Below are positions 51,984 to 61,018 of a DNA stretch of 64,000 nucleotides, piece by piece; the stretch's first letter is position 1; the number at the start of each line of letters is the position of its first letter. The notes beneath the pieces are model-generated. The model searched no databases, had not been told where the DNA came from, and was given only the letters and a program-made list of their open reading frames with translations. Source of the stretch: Acidobacteriota bacterium (lineage in GTDB: Bacteria; Acidobacteriota; Terriglobia; Acidiferrales; UBA7541). The translations under genes and the position numbers were made by a program. The DNA is taken from positions 1 through 64,000 of the forward strand of contig QHYH01000114.1 of assembly GCA_003223215.1 (NCBI GenBank). The letters run 5' to 3'.

Positions 51984-52771
51984 CGTCTCTCCTCCGATGC
52001 TTTTTTCTCCAGCAGTCCCTGCATGATCCGGATCTCGGCCCTTTGCCCCGTGTCCACATCGGTCGCGAAGTTGAATAGCTCGGCATCCTGACCGGCGCCC
52101 GCGGTGTCGAACAAATCCTTCACCATGATCAGCGCGCCGTTGTGGTGTTGAATCATCCCGGTTAGAAACAAGTGGTCGAACTCCCCGCCCTTCGCTTTCC
52201 GCAGCGCTTCCATCTGCTCCGGCGAAAGCATACCGGGCATAAGCCCCATCGCCCCGTGCGACATATTCGACATATCCATTCCTGGCGTGGCCCCAACACC
52301 TTGAGAAGGGCCTGCGCCCGAAGAAGTCGTCCCCGAGGAGGCTGCCGCAGACGAGCTAGCCATGGTGACTGCCTCCCCCCGCGCCGCGAGCCAACGCTTC
52401 ATAAATTTGATCTCATCCGACTGCGAGCGGCTGATGCGCGCCCCGAGCAACCGCAATTCCTGATTGTCGGTGTGCGACACGATCAGCGCGGTCATCTCGA
52501 TGGCCTGGGCATGATGCATGATCATGCCGTGCATAAACTCCGCGTCCGCTTGCGAGAAGGGCGGCAGCATGCCCGCCGTGGCAGGCGGCAGCGTCTTGCT
52601 CGGCTTGCCCGGCGCACCCGGCTGCACAACGACCGGCTTGGCCGGTTCTGTCTGCTGTGCCCATGCAACAGGCCCCAAAAGCATGGTCGAGCACAAAAGG
52701 CCCCAGGCGCACCAGTAGAAAGCTGTCGAGGAGAGGCCCAGAGGATGGAGAGATGCATGCCTTGCCTTCAC
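51980..52771 (-). CDS. Exported DUF305 protein with two HHxxA motifs
   Basis: A protein of about 263 residues with a hydrophobic signal (TAFYWCAWGLLCSTMLLGPV) and two copies of the DUF305 motif: FMHGMIMHHAQAIEMTALI near residue 80 and LFLTGMIQHHNGALIMV near residue 225, separated by a Ser/Gly/Met-rich insert. Methionine- and histidine-rich DUF305 proteins are often linked to copper; that link is inference here. The frame is open up to 52939, but the residues before GTG 52771 do not look like protein, so I place the start there with low certainty. Confidence 0.75.
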   Translation of the reverse strand: MKARHASLHPLGLSSTAFYWCAWGLLCSTMLLGPVAWAQQTEPAKPVVVQPGAPGKPSKTLPPATAGMLPPFSQADAEFMHGMIMHHAQAIEMTALIVSHTDNQELRLLGARISRSQSDEIKFMKRWLAARGEAVTMASSSAAASSGTTSSGAGPSQGVGATPGMDMSNMSHGAMGLMPGMLSPEQMEALRKAKGGEFDHLFLTGMIQHHNGALIMVKDLFDTAGAGQDAELFNFATDVDTGQRAEIRIMQGLLEKKASEERR

Positions 52772-53032
52772 GATTGCCACGCAGCATAGACCAGGAGCAC
52801 GCGCTATGGCAACGCTATAAGGTAATAAGGGTAGCCCCCGGCGTATGCCGGGAACAGGCACCGCGATCATGACAGCGAGCGCGGGATAGACGACCATGTG
52901 CGGAGCGTCGAAGAGGTGGCCGCGGGCGTCGTTAAGCATGGCGTCCCAACTGGGACGGGCGCGAGGACGCCGAGGAAGCTCAGCGTGCCTCGCGCGTCAA
53001 CCGGGCAGTGGCTTTGCGTTACGAAGACTTTC

Positions 53033-54361
53033 CTAGGCAGCGGCTGGCGCCGGTTGTTTCCGCCTGTGCCAGTAACCCAATGCCGCGAACAGAAGGACCG
53101 CAGGCACGCCGGTCAATCCGCAAGCGATAAAGAAAATGCCGTAGGCGTGAATGAGGCCGTGCCTGGTGCTCAGGCTTTCGACCGCAGCACCGGAAAATCC
53201 CTTCAAGATCTTTCCCAGCCAGGCGTAGGTTGAACTCAAGAGCGCATACTGCGTGGCGGTGTATCCCAGATTGGTGAGACTCGACATGTACGCGACAAGC
53301 GCAACGCCTGCAAAGCTGATGCCGAAGTTGTCACCCACCATGACGAGCGCGAAGAGAGGAATGCTCGTGCCCGCGAACGCGAGAGTCGCATACGCGGCAA
53401 TCGCGGCTGCCTGCACAATGCCCCCGATGACGAGCGCGCGCATGAAGCCAAGCTTCAGCGAGCAGAATCCGCCCGCGGCGATGCCTGCAAACGTAGCGAT
53501 GAGTCCGATTGAGCCGCGCACCGCTCCGACCGTTTCCTTCGAAAGACCGATGTCATGGTAGTAGGGATTCGACATCGGACCCATGATGAAGTCCGGCAAC
53601 CGGTAGAGGCTGATTGCCGCTAACATCACAAGCGCGAGCCAGCCATGTGCACGGAAGAAAGCGATGAACGGTCCCACAACAGCGTCGAAGAAACCGCGCG
53701 GCGTCCAAAGCGGCGCTTCGCGCTCTTTTTCATCCAGCACCGCATCCGCGCGCTCCGGTTCCTTCGCAAACCAGGTCGTGATCATTCCAACGGCCATACA
53801 TGCGCCGTAGATACCGTAGGACATGCGCCAGCCCACGGTCGCTGCCACGATGAGGATAACGGAATCCGTAGCCAGGAGCGCCATGCGGTAGCTGAACTGA
53901 TAGGCAGACGCGAGGAGGCCTTGTTCTTCTCCGTCGTCTGCCGATTCAATTCGCCAGGCATCGACCACAATGTCCTGTGTCGATGAGGCAAACGCGACGA
54001 CGAGGGCAAAAGCGCCAAGCCGGCCGAGCCCAGCTTTCGTGCCAGTTCCGCCCATAGCGCACAGCGCCAGCCCGACGACGATCTGCGAGAACATCATCCA
54101 TCCGCGCCGATGTCCAAGCCGTTTAAACAACGGCAAGTCGACGCGATCCATCAAGGGCGCCCACAGAAACTTCAGCGAATATGCAATGCCCACCCAGGAA
54201 AGAAACCCGATCGCCGTCAGGGAGGTGTGTTCATCGCGCAGCCAGTAGCCGAACGTATTGCCGACCAAAAAAAAGGGAAGGCCTGAAGAAAACCCGAGCA
54301 ACAACATCGCAAGCGTTTTGGGCCGCAGGTAATCGGCGATCCGGTGCTTGTGCGGACTCAC
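53033..54361 (-). CDS. AmpG-like muropeptide permease (MFS)
   Basis: A 442-residue major facilitator protein with about 12 membrane segments. LLGFSSGLPFFLVGNTFGYWL near the N-terminus (listed only as its core GFSSGLPFFLVG), FLWAPLMDRVDLP, AFASSTQDIVVDAWRIE and the mid-protein LPDFIMGPMSNPYY match AmpG, which imports cell-wall fragments for recycling. The start is GTG. A DUF305 gene follows after about 260 bases; no beta-lactamase or recycling gene is adjacent. Confidence 0.87.
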   Translation of the reverse strand: MSPHKHRIADYLRPKTLAMLLLGFSSGLPFFLVGNTFGYWLRDEHTSLTAIGFLSWVGIAYSLKFLWAPLMDRVDLPLFKRLGHRRGWMMFSQIVVGLALCAMGGTGTKAGLGRLGAFALVVAFASSTQDIVVDAWRIESADDGEEQGLLASAYQFSYRMALLATDSVILIVAATVGWRMSYGIYGACMAVGMITTWFAKEPERADAVLDEKEREAPLWTPRGFFDAVVGPFIAFFRAHGWLALVMLAAISLYRLPDFIMGPMSNPYYHDIGLSKETVGAVRGSIGLIATFAGIAAGGFCSLKLGFMRALVIGGIVQAAAIAAYATLAFAGTSIPLFALVMVGDNFGISFAGVALVAYMSSLTNLGYTATQYALLSSTYAWLGKILKGFSGAAVESLSTRHGLIHAYGIFFIACGLTGVPAVLLFAALGYWHRRKQPAPAAA

Positions 54362-54537
54362 GCCTTCATTGTCTACCGGAGCCTACCCTAAGGGTCAAGG
54401 CTTTCGGATGTGCCTGTTTCGAGATACGAAAGTTTGGTCAGTGGGGTAGCTGAAATCTGCCTCGATTCCTCGGCCGCAAAATAGGCGGCCTCGGAATGAT
54501 AAATCTTTCCTTTGGCTCGAGCTTGCTGGAAAGAAAA

Positions 54538-54579
54538 GCGGCGGCCCTTCGACTCCGCTCAGGACAAGCAAGCCGCCGC
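54538..54579 (-). repeat. Dispersed intergenic repeat with terminal inverted arms
   Basis: Arms GCGGCGGC (54538-54545) and GCCGCCGC (54572-54579) enclose a core that reads CTTGTCCTGAGCGGAGTCGA on the minus strand. This core is the widely seen repeat that mistranslates as LVLSGVEG or FDSAQDK. It lies in the 243-base gap between the AmpG-like and CNNM genes, which otherwise shows nothing. Confidence 0.7.
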
Positions 54580-54604
54580 ACTCCAAATGGGTTTTCGCCC
54601 ACGG

Positions 54605-56014
54605 CTAGGAATCTCCGGCGGAGGATTTTTGGCTTTTGGCCATTTGGAGCATAACATCGGCGGTGTTTGCAGGCGCGCTTTCCGTTTCTGGCGGGCGGAC
54701 GCGCTGGATCTTTACGCGGGCGACACGCTTGCCATCCATTTCGACGACGGCAAACCGGTAATTGCCAAAATCAAAACTCTCGCCGCCCTTAGGAATGAAG
54801 CCAAGTTGATCGAGAACGAAACCGCCGACGGTGGCGTAAGCAGGATCCTCGGGCAGCGTGATGTTGTATTGCGCGTCGAGGTCGCGCACGTTGAGGGCGG
54901 CGTCAAAAATCATCGCCCCGTCCGCAAGCGGGAACGGCTTTTCCACCACGTCAAACTCGTCGTGAATTTCGCCAACCATCTGTTCGATGATATCTTCGAT
55001 GGTCACCAGGCCGAGAATGCTGCCGAATTCGTCGACGACCATGGCCAAACCGACGCGGCGCGTGCGCAATTCGAGAAGCAATTCGCTGGCAGGCTTGGTT
55101 TCGGGGACAATCAGGACTTCGCGCAGAACGCGCCGCAAATCAAAAGAAGGCGCGGGAAGGTTTTCTTCGAGGCGTCGCTCGCGGTCAAGAAGCACCCACA
55201 TCATGTCCTTGATGTGCACGAACCCGAGAATGTGGTCGGGAGAGTCGCGGTAAACGGGAATACGCGAGCGCTGCGTGGTGGCAAACGCACGCATCACGTC
55301 ATCAAGACTGGATTCGATGGGCAAAGTATGCATGTCCGGACGAGGCACCATGATTTCGCGGACCTGGATTTGCGACAGTTCGATGGCGCTGAGAATGAAT
55401 TTTTCCTCGCCGGCGGCGAGCAGCCCACGCTCGCGCGCCTGCTGGATCTGGATTTGCAACTCCTCGGTCGAGTGCGCGACGCCGTGCGCTGGAGGAACGG
55501 AGACCCCCAAAGCTTTCACGATGGCGCCGGAGACGCCGTCGAGCAGACTGATAAGCCAGCGAAAGGTGTTGAGAAACCAGCGAAACGGCACAGCCACGAG
55601 CAAGGCCACGCGTTCGGCGCGTGCCAGGCTCACGGTCTTCGGGACGAGCTCCCCCATGACCACGTGAAGGCCACTGAGAAGCGCGAAGGCACAGGCCAAG
55701 GCGATGCCGTGGGCCAGCAGAACCGAGTGTGCGCCGGGTTTACCAGGCCACAGGACCTGGAGCTCCTTCGCAAGTGTGACTTCGCCAAGCGCGCCGATGG
55801 CCAGGCTGGTCAGAGTGATGCCGAGTTGAACGCCGGAAACCACCCGGTGCAGATCGCCCAGTAAACTTTCGACGACACGGGCGCGCAAGCTGCCTTTGAC
55901 CACGAGCTGGCGGATGCGCGACAAGCGCACCGCGACGAGGGAAAACTCGGTCGCGGCGAAGAAACCGTTGAGCGCCACCAATGCCAACACGCCGATTAAG
56001 CGCACGACGAACAT
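54605..56014 (-). CDS. CNNM/CorC (hemolysin) family transporter with CBS domains
   Basis: A 469-residue membrane protein. The N-terminal DUF21/CNNM domain (residues 1-200) has FFAATEFSLVAVRLSRIRQL and GELVPKTVSLARAERVALL; two CBS domains follow (VREIMVPRPDMHTLPIE, SRIPVYRD; later VGLAMVVDEFGSILGLVTIE), and a C-terminal CorC_HlyC domain ends with KRVARVKIQRV. Relatives take part in magnesium or cobalt efflux. I chose ATG 56014; the frame opens 63 codons earlier in non-coding-looking sequence. AAGGAG lies 14 bases upstream. Confidence 0.9.
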   Translation of the reverse strand: MFVVRLIGVLALVALNGFFAATEFSLVAVRLSRIRQLVVKGSLRARVVESLLGDLHRVVSGVQLGITLTSLAIGALGEVTLAKELQVLWPGKPGAHSVLLAHGIALACAFALLSGLHVVMGELVPKTVSLARAERVALLVAVPFRWFLNTFRWLISLLDGVSGAIVKALGVSVPPAHGVAHSTEELQIQIQQARERGLLAAGEEKFILSAIELSQIQVREIMVPRPDMHTLPIESSLDDVMRAFATTQRSRIPVYRDSPDHILGFVHIKDMMWVLLDRERRLEENLPAPSFDLRRVLREVLIVPETKPASELLLELRTRRVGLAMVVDEFGSILGLVTIEDIIEQMVGEIHDEFDVVEKPFPLADGAMIFDAALNVRDLDAQYNITLPEDPAYATVGGFVLDQLGFIPKGGESFDFGNYRFAVVEMDGKRVARVKIQRVRPPETESAPANTADVMLQMAKSQKSSAGDS

Positions 56015-56162
56015 GGCAACGAAACTTCTCCTTTTAGCTCTTCTTGAGATTGTAGCAGGAGAAATGCGCGATGCTTGCCGGCGTGTTTCATGAGAAACCG
56101 GAGGGGGAAAGCGGCAGAAACGTTTTTGCCCAGGCACCTTTTTTCGAAAAGATGCAATCAGA

Positions 56163-56195
56163 TTTGAAAAGGGAGGGTGTTTGAAAAGGGAGGGT
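56163..56195. repeat. Direct 16-base duplication upstream of the ABC operon
   Basis: TTTGAAAAGGGAGGGT occurs at 56163-56178 and again at 56180-56195, one base apart. The second copy runs into the TTGACA of the promoter candidate. It may be a regulator site in tandem or a simple duplication. Confidence 0.8.
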
Positions 56196-56224
56196 TGACA
56201 CATGGCTTCCCGAGTTTTTAGGAT
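56195..56224 (+). promoter_or_regulatory. Candidate promoter of the ABC transporter operon
   Basis: TTGACA (56195-56200), an 18-base spacer and TAGGAT (56219-56224), giving a leader of about 50 bases to the ATPase ATG. It resembles the other promoter candidates in the window (TAGGCT or TAGGAT as -10). Confidence 0.5.
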
Positions 56225-56283
56225 ATTGTTTCACTGCTACGCATTGAGTGAAGCATTCGACAGTTCTCCAAATTGAAAAAATC

Positions 56284-57276
56284 ATGATTAAAGTAAGCGA
56301 GCTGACAAAAAGGTATGCACGCACGACGGCTGTCGATCACATCTCGTTCGAAGTCGAGAAGGGCCAGATCGTAGGCTTTCTTGGCCCGAACGGAGCCGGC
56401 AAAACCACGACCATGCGCATGCTGACGTGCTTTTTGCCTCCAACGTCAGGCGCGGCTTCGGTCGCGGGCTTTGACGTCCTCGAACAACCCATGGAGGTAA
56501 AAAAGCGCATCGGGTATCTCCCGGAGATGCCGCCGTTGTACCACGAGATGCGCGCGACGGAATATCTGATGTTCGTGGGGAAGCTGAAAGGGCTGGCGGG
56601 CACGGACCTGCGGCAGCGCGTCGACACGGCCTGCGAGCGTTGCGCGATTACCGATATGAAGGACAAGCTGCTCGGCAAACTATCGAAAGGCTACCGCCAG
56701 CGCGTCGGTTTGGCACAAGCGATTCTGCACAATCCCGACGTACTCATTCTGGACGAACCCACGGCGGGACTCGATCCGAAGCAAATCAATGAGACGCGGG
56801 ATCTGATCAAGAGTCTTGCTGGCGACCATACCATCATTTTGAGCACGCACATTCTCCCGGAGGTCGAGCAGACCTGCCAGCAGGTGATCATTATCAACAA
56901 AGGAAGACTGGTAGCGACGGACTCGGTGAGCAACCTGCAAAGCCGCGCCCGCGGAGCGGAGACCATGCTTGTGGAGGTCGGCTCGCGAGACGGAGCGCTC
57001 GATACGGAGGCGGTCCGCGAACAGCTCGAGAAGGTTGCCGGAGTGAGCCGCGTGACGTTCAAGGGAAAACGCCCGCAGGGAAGCACTTTTGAAGTAGAGA
57101 ACCGCAAAGGCAGTTTCGCGCGGGGCGACCTCGCCCGCGCGGTGGTCGCGGCCGGCTGGGACCTCAATGAAATGCGGCCCGCGTCGGTGAGCCTGGAGGA
57201 AATCTTCCTGCAACTGACGGGCGAGCAATCGCAAACGCCGCCAGAAAAAGCCAAGGTAAAGGAAGCAGCGCAATGA
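56284..57276 (+). CDS. ABC transporter ATP-binding protein (GldA/CcmA type)
   Basis: A 330-residue ATPase for an ABC-2 exporter. Walker A is GPNGAGKTT near residue 39, the signature LSKGYRQRVGLAQAI near residue 135, Walker B VLILDEPTAGLDP near residue 155, and the switch histidine in ILSTHI. The C-terminal 100 residues are the extension seen in GldA-like proteins. Its stop overlaps the permease start as ATGA. ATG 56284 is preferred to a GTG at 56248. No ribosome site is clear. Confidence 0.93.
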   Translation: MIKVSELTKRYARTTAVDHISFEVEKGQIVGFLGPNGAGKTTTMRMLTCFLPPTSGAASVAGFDVLEQPMEVKKRIGYLPEMPPLYHEMRATEYLMFVGKLKGLAGTDLRQRVDTACERCAITDMKDKLLGKLSKGYRQRVGLAQAILHNPDVLILDEPTAGLDPKQINETRDLIKSLAGDHTIILSTHILPEVEQTCQQVIIINKGRLVATDSVSNLQSRARGAETMLVEVGSRDGALDTEAVREQLEKVAGVSRVTFKGKRPQGSTFEVENRKGSFARGDLARAVVAAGWDLNEMRPASVSLEEIFLQLTGEQSQTPPEKAKVKEAAQ

Positions 57277-58004
57277 AAAACATCTGGGTCATTTGCCAAA
57301 AGGAGCTGCGAAGCTACTTTGTTTCGCCCGTCGCATACATCCTGTTCATCATGTTCGCCCTGATTTTTGGCTGGTTCTTCTGGAACATGGTGGGCGCGTT
57401 CATTTTTTACAGCATGGAGTCGCAGATGCGCGGGGAAATGTTTCCCATGAACGTCAACGACCAGATCGTGCGGCAATTGCTGGGCAATATGAACGTCGTG
57501 AATCTGTTTTTTGTGCCGCTTATGACCATGCGCCTGTTTGCAGAAGAGAAGCGCAATGGCACGATCGAGCTGCTGGCGACCTCTCCGATCCGCGACGTGG
57601 AAATCATTCTTGGAAAGTGGCTGGCTTCGGTTCTTCTTTACGCCGCGATGCTATTCGTGACGGGCCTGAATTTTGCGTTCCTCTTCAAGTACGGCAATCC
57701 GGACTGGAAGCCCATGGCCGTAGGGTATCTCGGCGTGCTGCTCCAGGCTGCGGCGCTGCTTGCGCTTGGTACTTTTATTTCCACGCTGACAAAGAACCAG
57801 ATCATTGCGGGCACCGCCACGTTTGGCGTGTGCCTGCTCATTTTCGTGCTGGGCTGGGTGGGCGGCTATCAGTCGGGAACGTGGGCGGATGTGGTCACGT
57901 ACATTTCCACGACCACGCACATGGATTCGTTTGTGAAAGGGGTCATCGATACGAAGGACGCTATTTATTACCTCAGCGTGATCTTCCTGGGGTTGTTTTT
58001 GTAA
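57273..58004 (+). CDS. ABC-2 type permease (GldF-like)
   Basis: A 243-residue integral membrane permease with six segments. It starts NIWVICQKELRSYFVSPVAY, typical of GldF/NosY-type permeases, with FFVPLMTMRLFAEEKRNGTI in the coupling region. It partners the ATPase before it and the GldG-like protein immediately after it (no gap between stop and start). Confidence 0.92.
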   Translation: MKNIWVICQKELRSYFVSPVAYILFIMFALIFGWFFWNMVGAFIFYSMESQMRGEMFPMNVNDQIVRQLLGNMNVVNLFFVPLMTMRLFAEEKRNGTIELLATSPIRDVEIILGKWLASVLLYAAMLFVTGLNFAFLFKYGNPDWKPMAVGYLGVLLQAAALLALGTFISTLTKNQIIAGTATFGVCLLIFVLGWVGGYQSGTWADVVTYISTTTHMDSFVKGVIDTKDAIYYLSVIFLGLFL

Positions 58005-59381
58005 ATGAACCTTCCACTGCTCCAGGCGAGACAGACGAAATATGTGGCTTATGTGACGCTCTACATTGCCGTGGTGGTGGCCATTATCACCGTGGCGAAT
58101 GTCCTGGGCGACCGCTACAACAAAACTTATGATGCAACCGCGAACAAGCGCTACAGCCTCTCCGAGCAAACCGCGAAAATTGTGAAGGGCCTCAAGGAGC
58201 CGGCGACGATTTATTACTACGACCGGCCGACCGGATTCAGCCATGCCAAAGACACGCTCGAGCAGTACTCGAATCTTTCCCCCAAGGTCCATGTGCAATA
58301 TGTGGATCTCGAGAAGAATCCCCTGGCGGCACGAGCGGCAGGGGTTAAGAGCCTGGGGACGGCCGTCGTTGAGATTGGCACGCGCAAGGAGGAAGCCAAC
58401 GGGCTGACCGAGGAAGGCATCACCGGGGCTTTCATTCGGGACCTCAAGTCGAACAAGCGCACGATCTGCTTCGTCACCGGCAGCGGCGAACATCAGATCG
58501 ACGAAACCGGCAGCGACGGATATTCGCGGTTCAAGGACTTGCTCGGGAAAGAGGCCTACGAAACAAAGTCGATCAATCTGCTCGGCAAAGCGGAAGTTCC
58601 CACTGACTGCACCGTGCTTGTGGTAGCGGGGCCGAAGTCGGATCAACAACAACCGGAAGTGGACGCGATCAAGAAATATGTCGAAGACGGCGGGCGCGCC
58701 ATGTTCCTGCTCAATCCGCCGCTGAAAATGGGGCGCACGGAAATTGCCGACAACGACGCGCTCTCGAAGGCTCTCGAAAGCTGGGGAGTCACGCCGGACA
58801 AAGACTTGATCCTGGACCTCAACCCCATCGGCCAGCTCGCAGGTCTCGGCTACCAGGATGCATTAGTGACGCGCTACGACTCGCACGAAATCGTGAACAC
58901 GATGAAGGGCACCGCTACAGCGTTCCCCTATTCGCGGTCCCTCGAAGTCAAGAACGGAGACAAGACGACGGTTGACAAGCTGTTCGAATCCTCCGAGAGC
59001 AGCCTGGCAACGGAAAAGCTAGATACGCCGCGCATCAACGCGAGCGACCCCAAAAACAAGAAAGGCCCCCTGACCCTGGCCGCTGCCGGCTCCTACCGGA
59101 CCGGTAAGGAGAATTCACAGGGGCGCTTTGTGGTCGTCGGCAGTTCGGATTGGGTCGCGAACGCGTTTCTTCCGTTTAACGGAAACCGGGACCTGGCAAT
59201 GAATGCCATCAACTGGCTGGCCTCGGATGAAGAGCTGATTTCCATCCGGCCGAAAGACCGGGACATCCGGACCATCACCATGACGCGGTCGCAGCTCAGT
59301 TGGGTGGGCATTACCAGCCTGGGGATCCTGCCGATCGGGATCGCGGTTGCGGGAGTCTGGGTATGGTGGCGGAGAAGGTAG
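58005..59381 (+). CDS. GldG-like ABC transporter auxiliary protein
   Basis: A 458-residue protein with a membrane segment at each end (residues 12-33 and 432-453) and a large extracytoplasmic part between. YNKTYDATANKRYSLSEQTA, VHVQYVDLEKNP and RTICFVTGSGEHQID belong to the GldG/'ABC-type uncharacterised transport' family. In Bacteroidota GldAFG is needed for gliding; outside that phylum similar triads occur without gliding and have no settled function. Confidence 0.9.
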   Translation: MNLPLLQARQTKYVAYVTLYIAVVVAIITVANVLGDRYNKTYDATANKRYSLSEQTAKIVKGLKEPATIYYYDRPTGFSHAKDTLEQYSNLSPKVHVQYVDLEKNPLAARAAGVKSLGTAVVEIGTRKEEANGLTEEGITGAFIRDLKSNKRTICFVTGSGEHQIDETGSDGYSRFKDLLGKEAYETKSINLLGKAEVPTDCTVLVVAGPKSDQQQPEVDAIKKYVEDGGRAMFLLNPPLKMGRTEIADNDALSKALESWGVTPDKDLILDLNPIGQLAGLGYQDALVTRYDSHEIVNTMKGTATAFPYSRSLEVKNGDKTTVDKLFESSESSLATEKLDTPRINASDPKNKKGPLTLAAAGSYRTGKENSQGRFVVVGSSDWVANAFLPFNGNRDLAMNAINWLASDEELISIRPKDRDIRTITMTRSQLSWVGITSLGILPIGIAVAGVWVWWRRR

Positions 59382-59423
59382 AAGGCGCGGAGAAGCAGGC
59401 GAGAATATTTTCGGGAACGATTT

Positions 59424-60761
59424 ATGAAAGGTAGAGGACTGCTGGTCGCCGCGATAGTGCTCCTAGCACTGGGCGGCGCGCTATATTGGTCGAATCATCG
59501 AAAACCGCCTGCGAGCACCATAACGTCCGCGGCGGAATCGTCGCCGAAGATTCTGGACGTGAAGCCGGCGGACGTTACGGGCATCTCGATTTCAAAGAGG
59601 GGCGCCCCGGACCTGACGCTGGCCAAGAACGAGGCGGGCAAGTGGCAAATCACTGCGCCAAAACCATTGCCTGCGGACCAGGACTCCGTCTCAACCCTGC
59701 TTTCCAATCTGTCGCCGTTGAATTCCGACCGCCTGCTGGAAGAGAAAGCTGCCGACCTGAATGCCTACGGGCTGGCAAAGCCCGCGATGGAAATCGGCAT
59801 CACGGAGAAAAGCCAAAAATCAGAGGAATTGCTGCTCGGCGATGACACGCCGACCGGCAGCGGAGCTTACGCCGCGCTCGAGGGCGATCCGCGGGTCTTT
59901 ATTGTCGCGAGCTACCATAAAACCGGCCTGGAGAAGACGGAAAACGATCTGAGGGACAAGCGCCTGCTGACATTCGATTCGGAGAAGCTGAGCCGAGTCG
60001 AACTGACCGCCAAGAAACAAACCATCGAGTTCGGGCGAAGCAAAGACCAATGGCAGATCCTGAAGCCCAAGCCGCTGCGGGCGGATCAGACTGCGGTGGA
60101 GGACCTGGTGCGGTCGCTGGGCGATGCGAAGATGGAGCTGAGCGCGACTGAGGATGAGAAAAAGGACTTGCGCGCGTTTAACTCCGGCACGCCGGTGGGT
60201 ACCGCAAAACTCACCGACGTTGCCGGCACGGAAGAACTGCAAGTGCGCAAGAACAAAGACGACTACTACGCGAAACCCAGTGCCGGCACGGGAGTCTACA
60301 AGGTTTCAGCCTCCGTCGGCACATCGATGGACAAGAGCCTGGACGACTTTCGAAACAAGAAGTTGTTTGATTTCGGCTGGGCCGATCCGGAAAAAATCGA
60401 AATTCACGATGGCGCGAAGAGCACTTTTCTCACGCGCAGCGGCTCTGACTGGTGGTCCAACGGGACAAAGATGGATGAAGGGAACGTCGGCACGCTGGTG
60501 GCGGACCTTCGCGATCTGGCGGCGACAAAATTCCCAGACCATGGCTTCACGGCCCCTTCGATCGAGATCACCGTGACTTCCGACAGCGGGAAGCGCGTGG
60601 AAAAAGCGCAAATCGCAAAAAGCGGCGACGACTACCTGGCAAAACGCGAGAATGAGCCTGCGCTCTATGCTTTGAGCGCCACCGCGGTTAAGAATTTGCA
60701 AGATGCGGCGGCTGGCTTGAGGCCTGCCGCGCCAGCCAAACCGGAACCCAAGAAAAAATAG
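59424..60761 (+). CDS. DUF4340 membrane-anchored protein
   Basis: A 445-residue protein with one N-terminal membrane anchor (residues 5-22) and a repetitive extracytoplasmic region: the WQITAPKPLPADQDSVSTLL unit recurs as WQILKPKPLRADQTAVEDL. It matches the DUF4340 family, which is commonly encoded right after GldAFG-type genes, as here. It ends in a Pro/Lys/Ala-rich tail. Function unknown; it probably works with the transporter. Confidence 0.88.
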   Translation: MKGRGLLVAAIVLLALGGALYWSNHRKPPASTITSAAESSPKILDVKPADVTGISISKRGAPDLTLAKNEAGKWQITAPKPLPADQDSVSTLLSNLSPLNSDRLLEEKAADLNAYGLAKPAMEIGITEKSQKSEELLLGDDTPTGSGAYAALEGDPRVFIVASYHKTGLEKTENDLRDKRLLTFDSEKLSRVELTAKKQTIEFGRSKDQWQILKPKPLRADQTAVEDLVRSLGDAKMELSATEDEKKDLRAFNSGTPVGTAKLTDVAGTEELQVRKNKDDYYAKPSAGTGVYKVSASVGTSMDKSLDDFRNKKLFDFGWADPEKIEIHDGAKSTFLTRSGSDWWSNGTKMDEGNVGTLVADLRDLAATKFPDHGFTAPSIEITVTSDSGKRVEKAQIAKSGDDYLAKRENEPALYALSATAVKNLQDAAAGLRPAAPAKPEPKKK

Positions 60762-61018
60762 GCAGTCTTCACGAGGACGGCGAAATCGGGATCGCCCCGA
60801 AATGGCCAGCGGCGGTTCGGCTGCGATTCATCCGCGGCAAAGACGAAGCCCCAGGATGACCTGTCCATGGTGTTTCGCTACGGGGATCAGTGATCCGCCT
60901 GCGAGAACATGGGCTGGTTACGCCAGGCGAACCATGCCGTCCATTCCTTTTAGCGCGGTTGCACGCGCCTAAGGCCTACTCTAAACTAATTTTTTTCTCA
61001 CTTTACCCAGGAGTGCCA

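Noticed and set aside
54512-55864. A 450-codon plus-strand frame opposite the CNNM/CorC gene
   Set aside because: Begins inside a dispersed repeat and is antisense to a domain-complete transporter.
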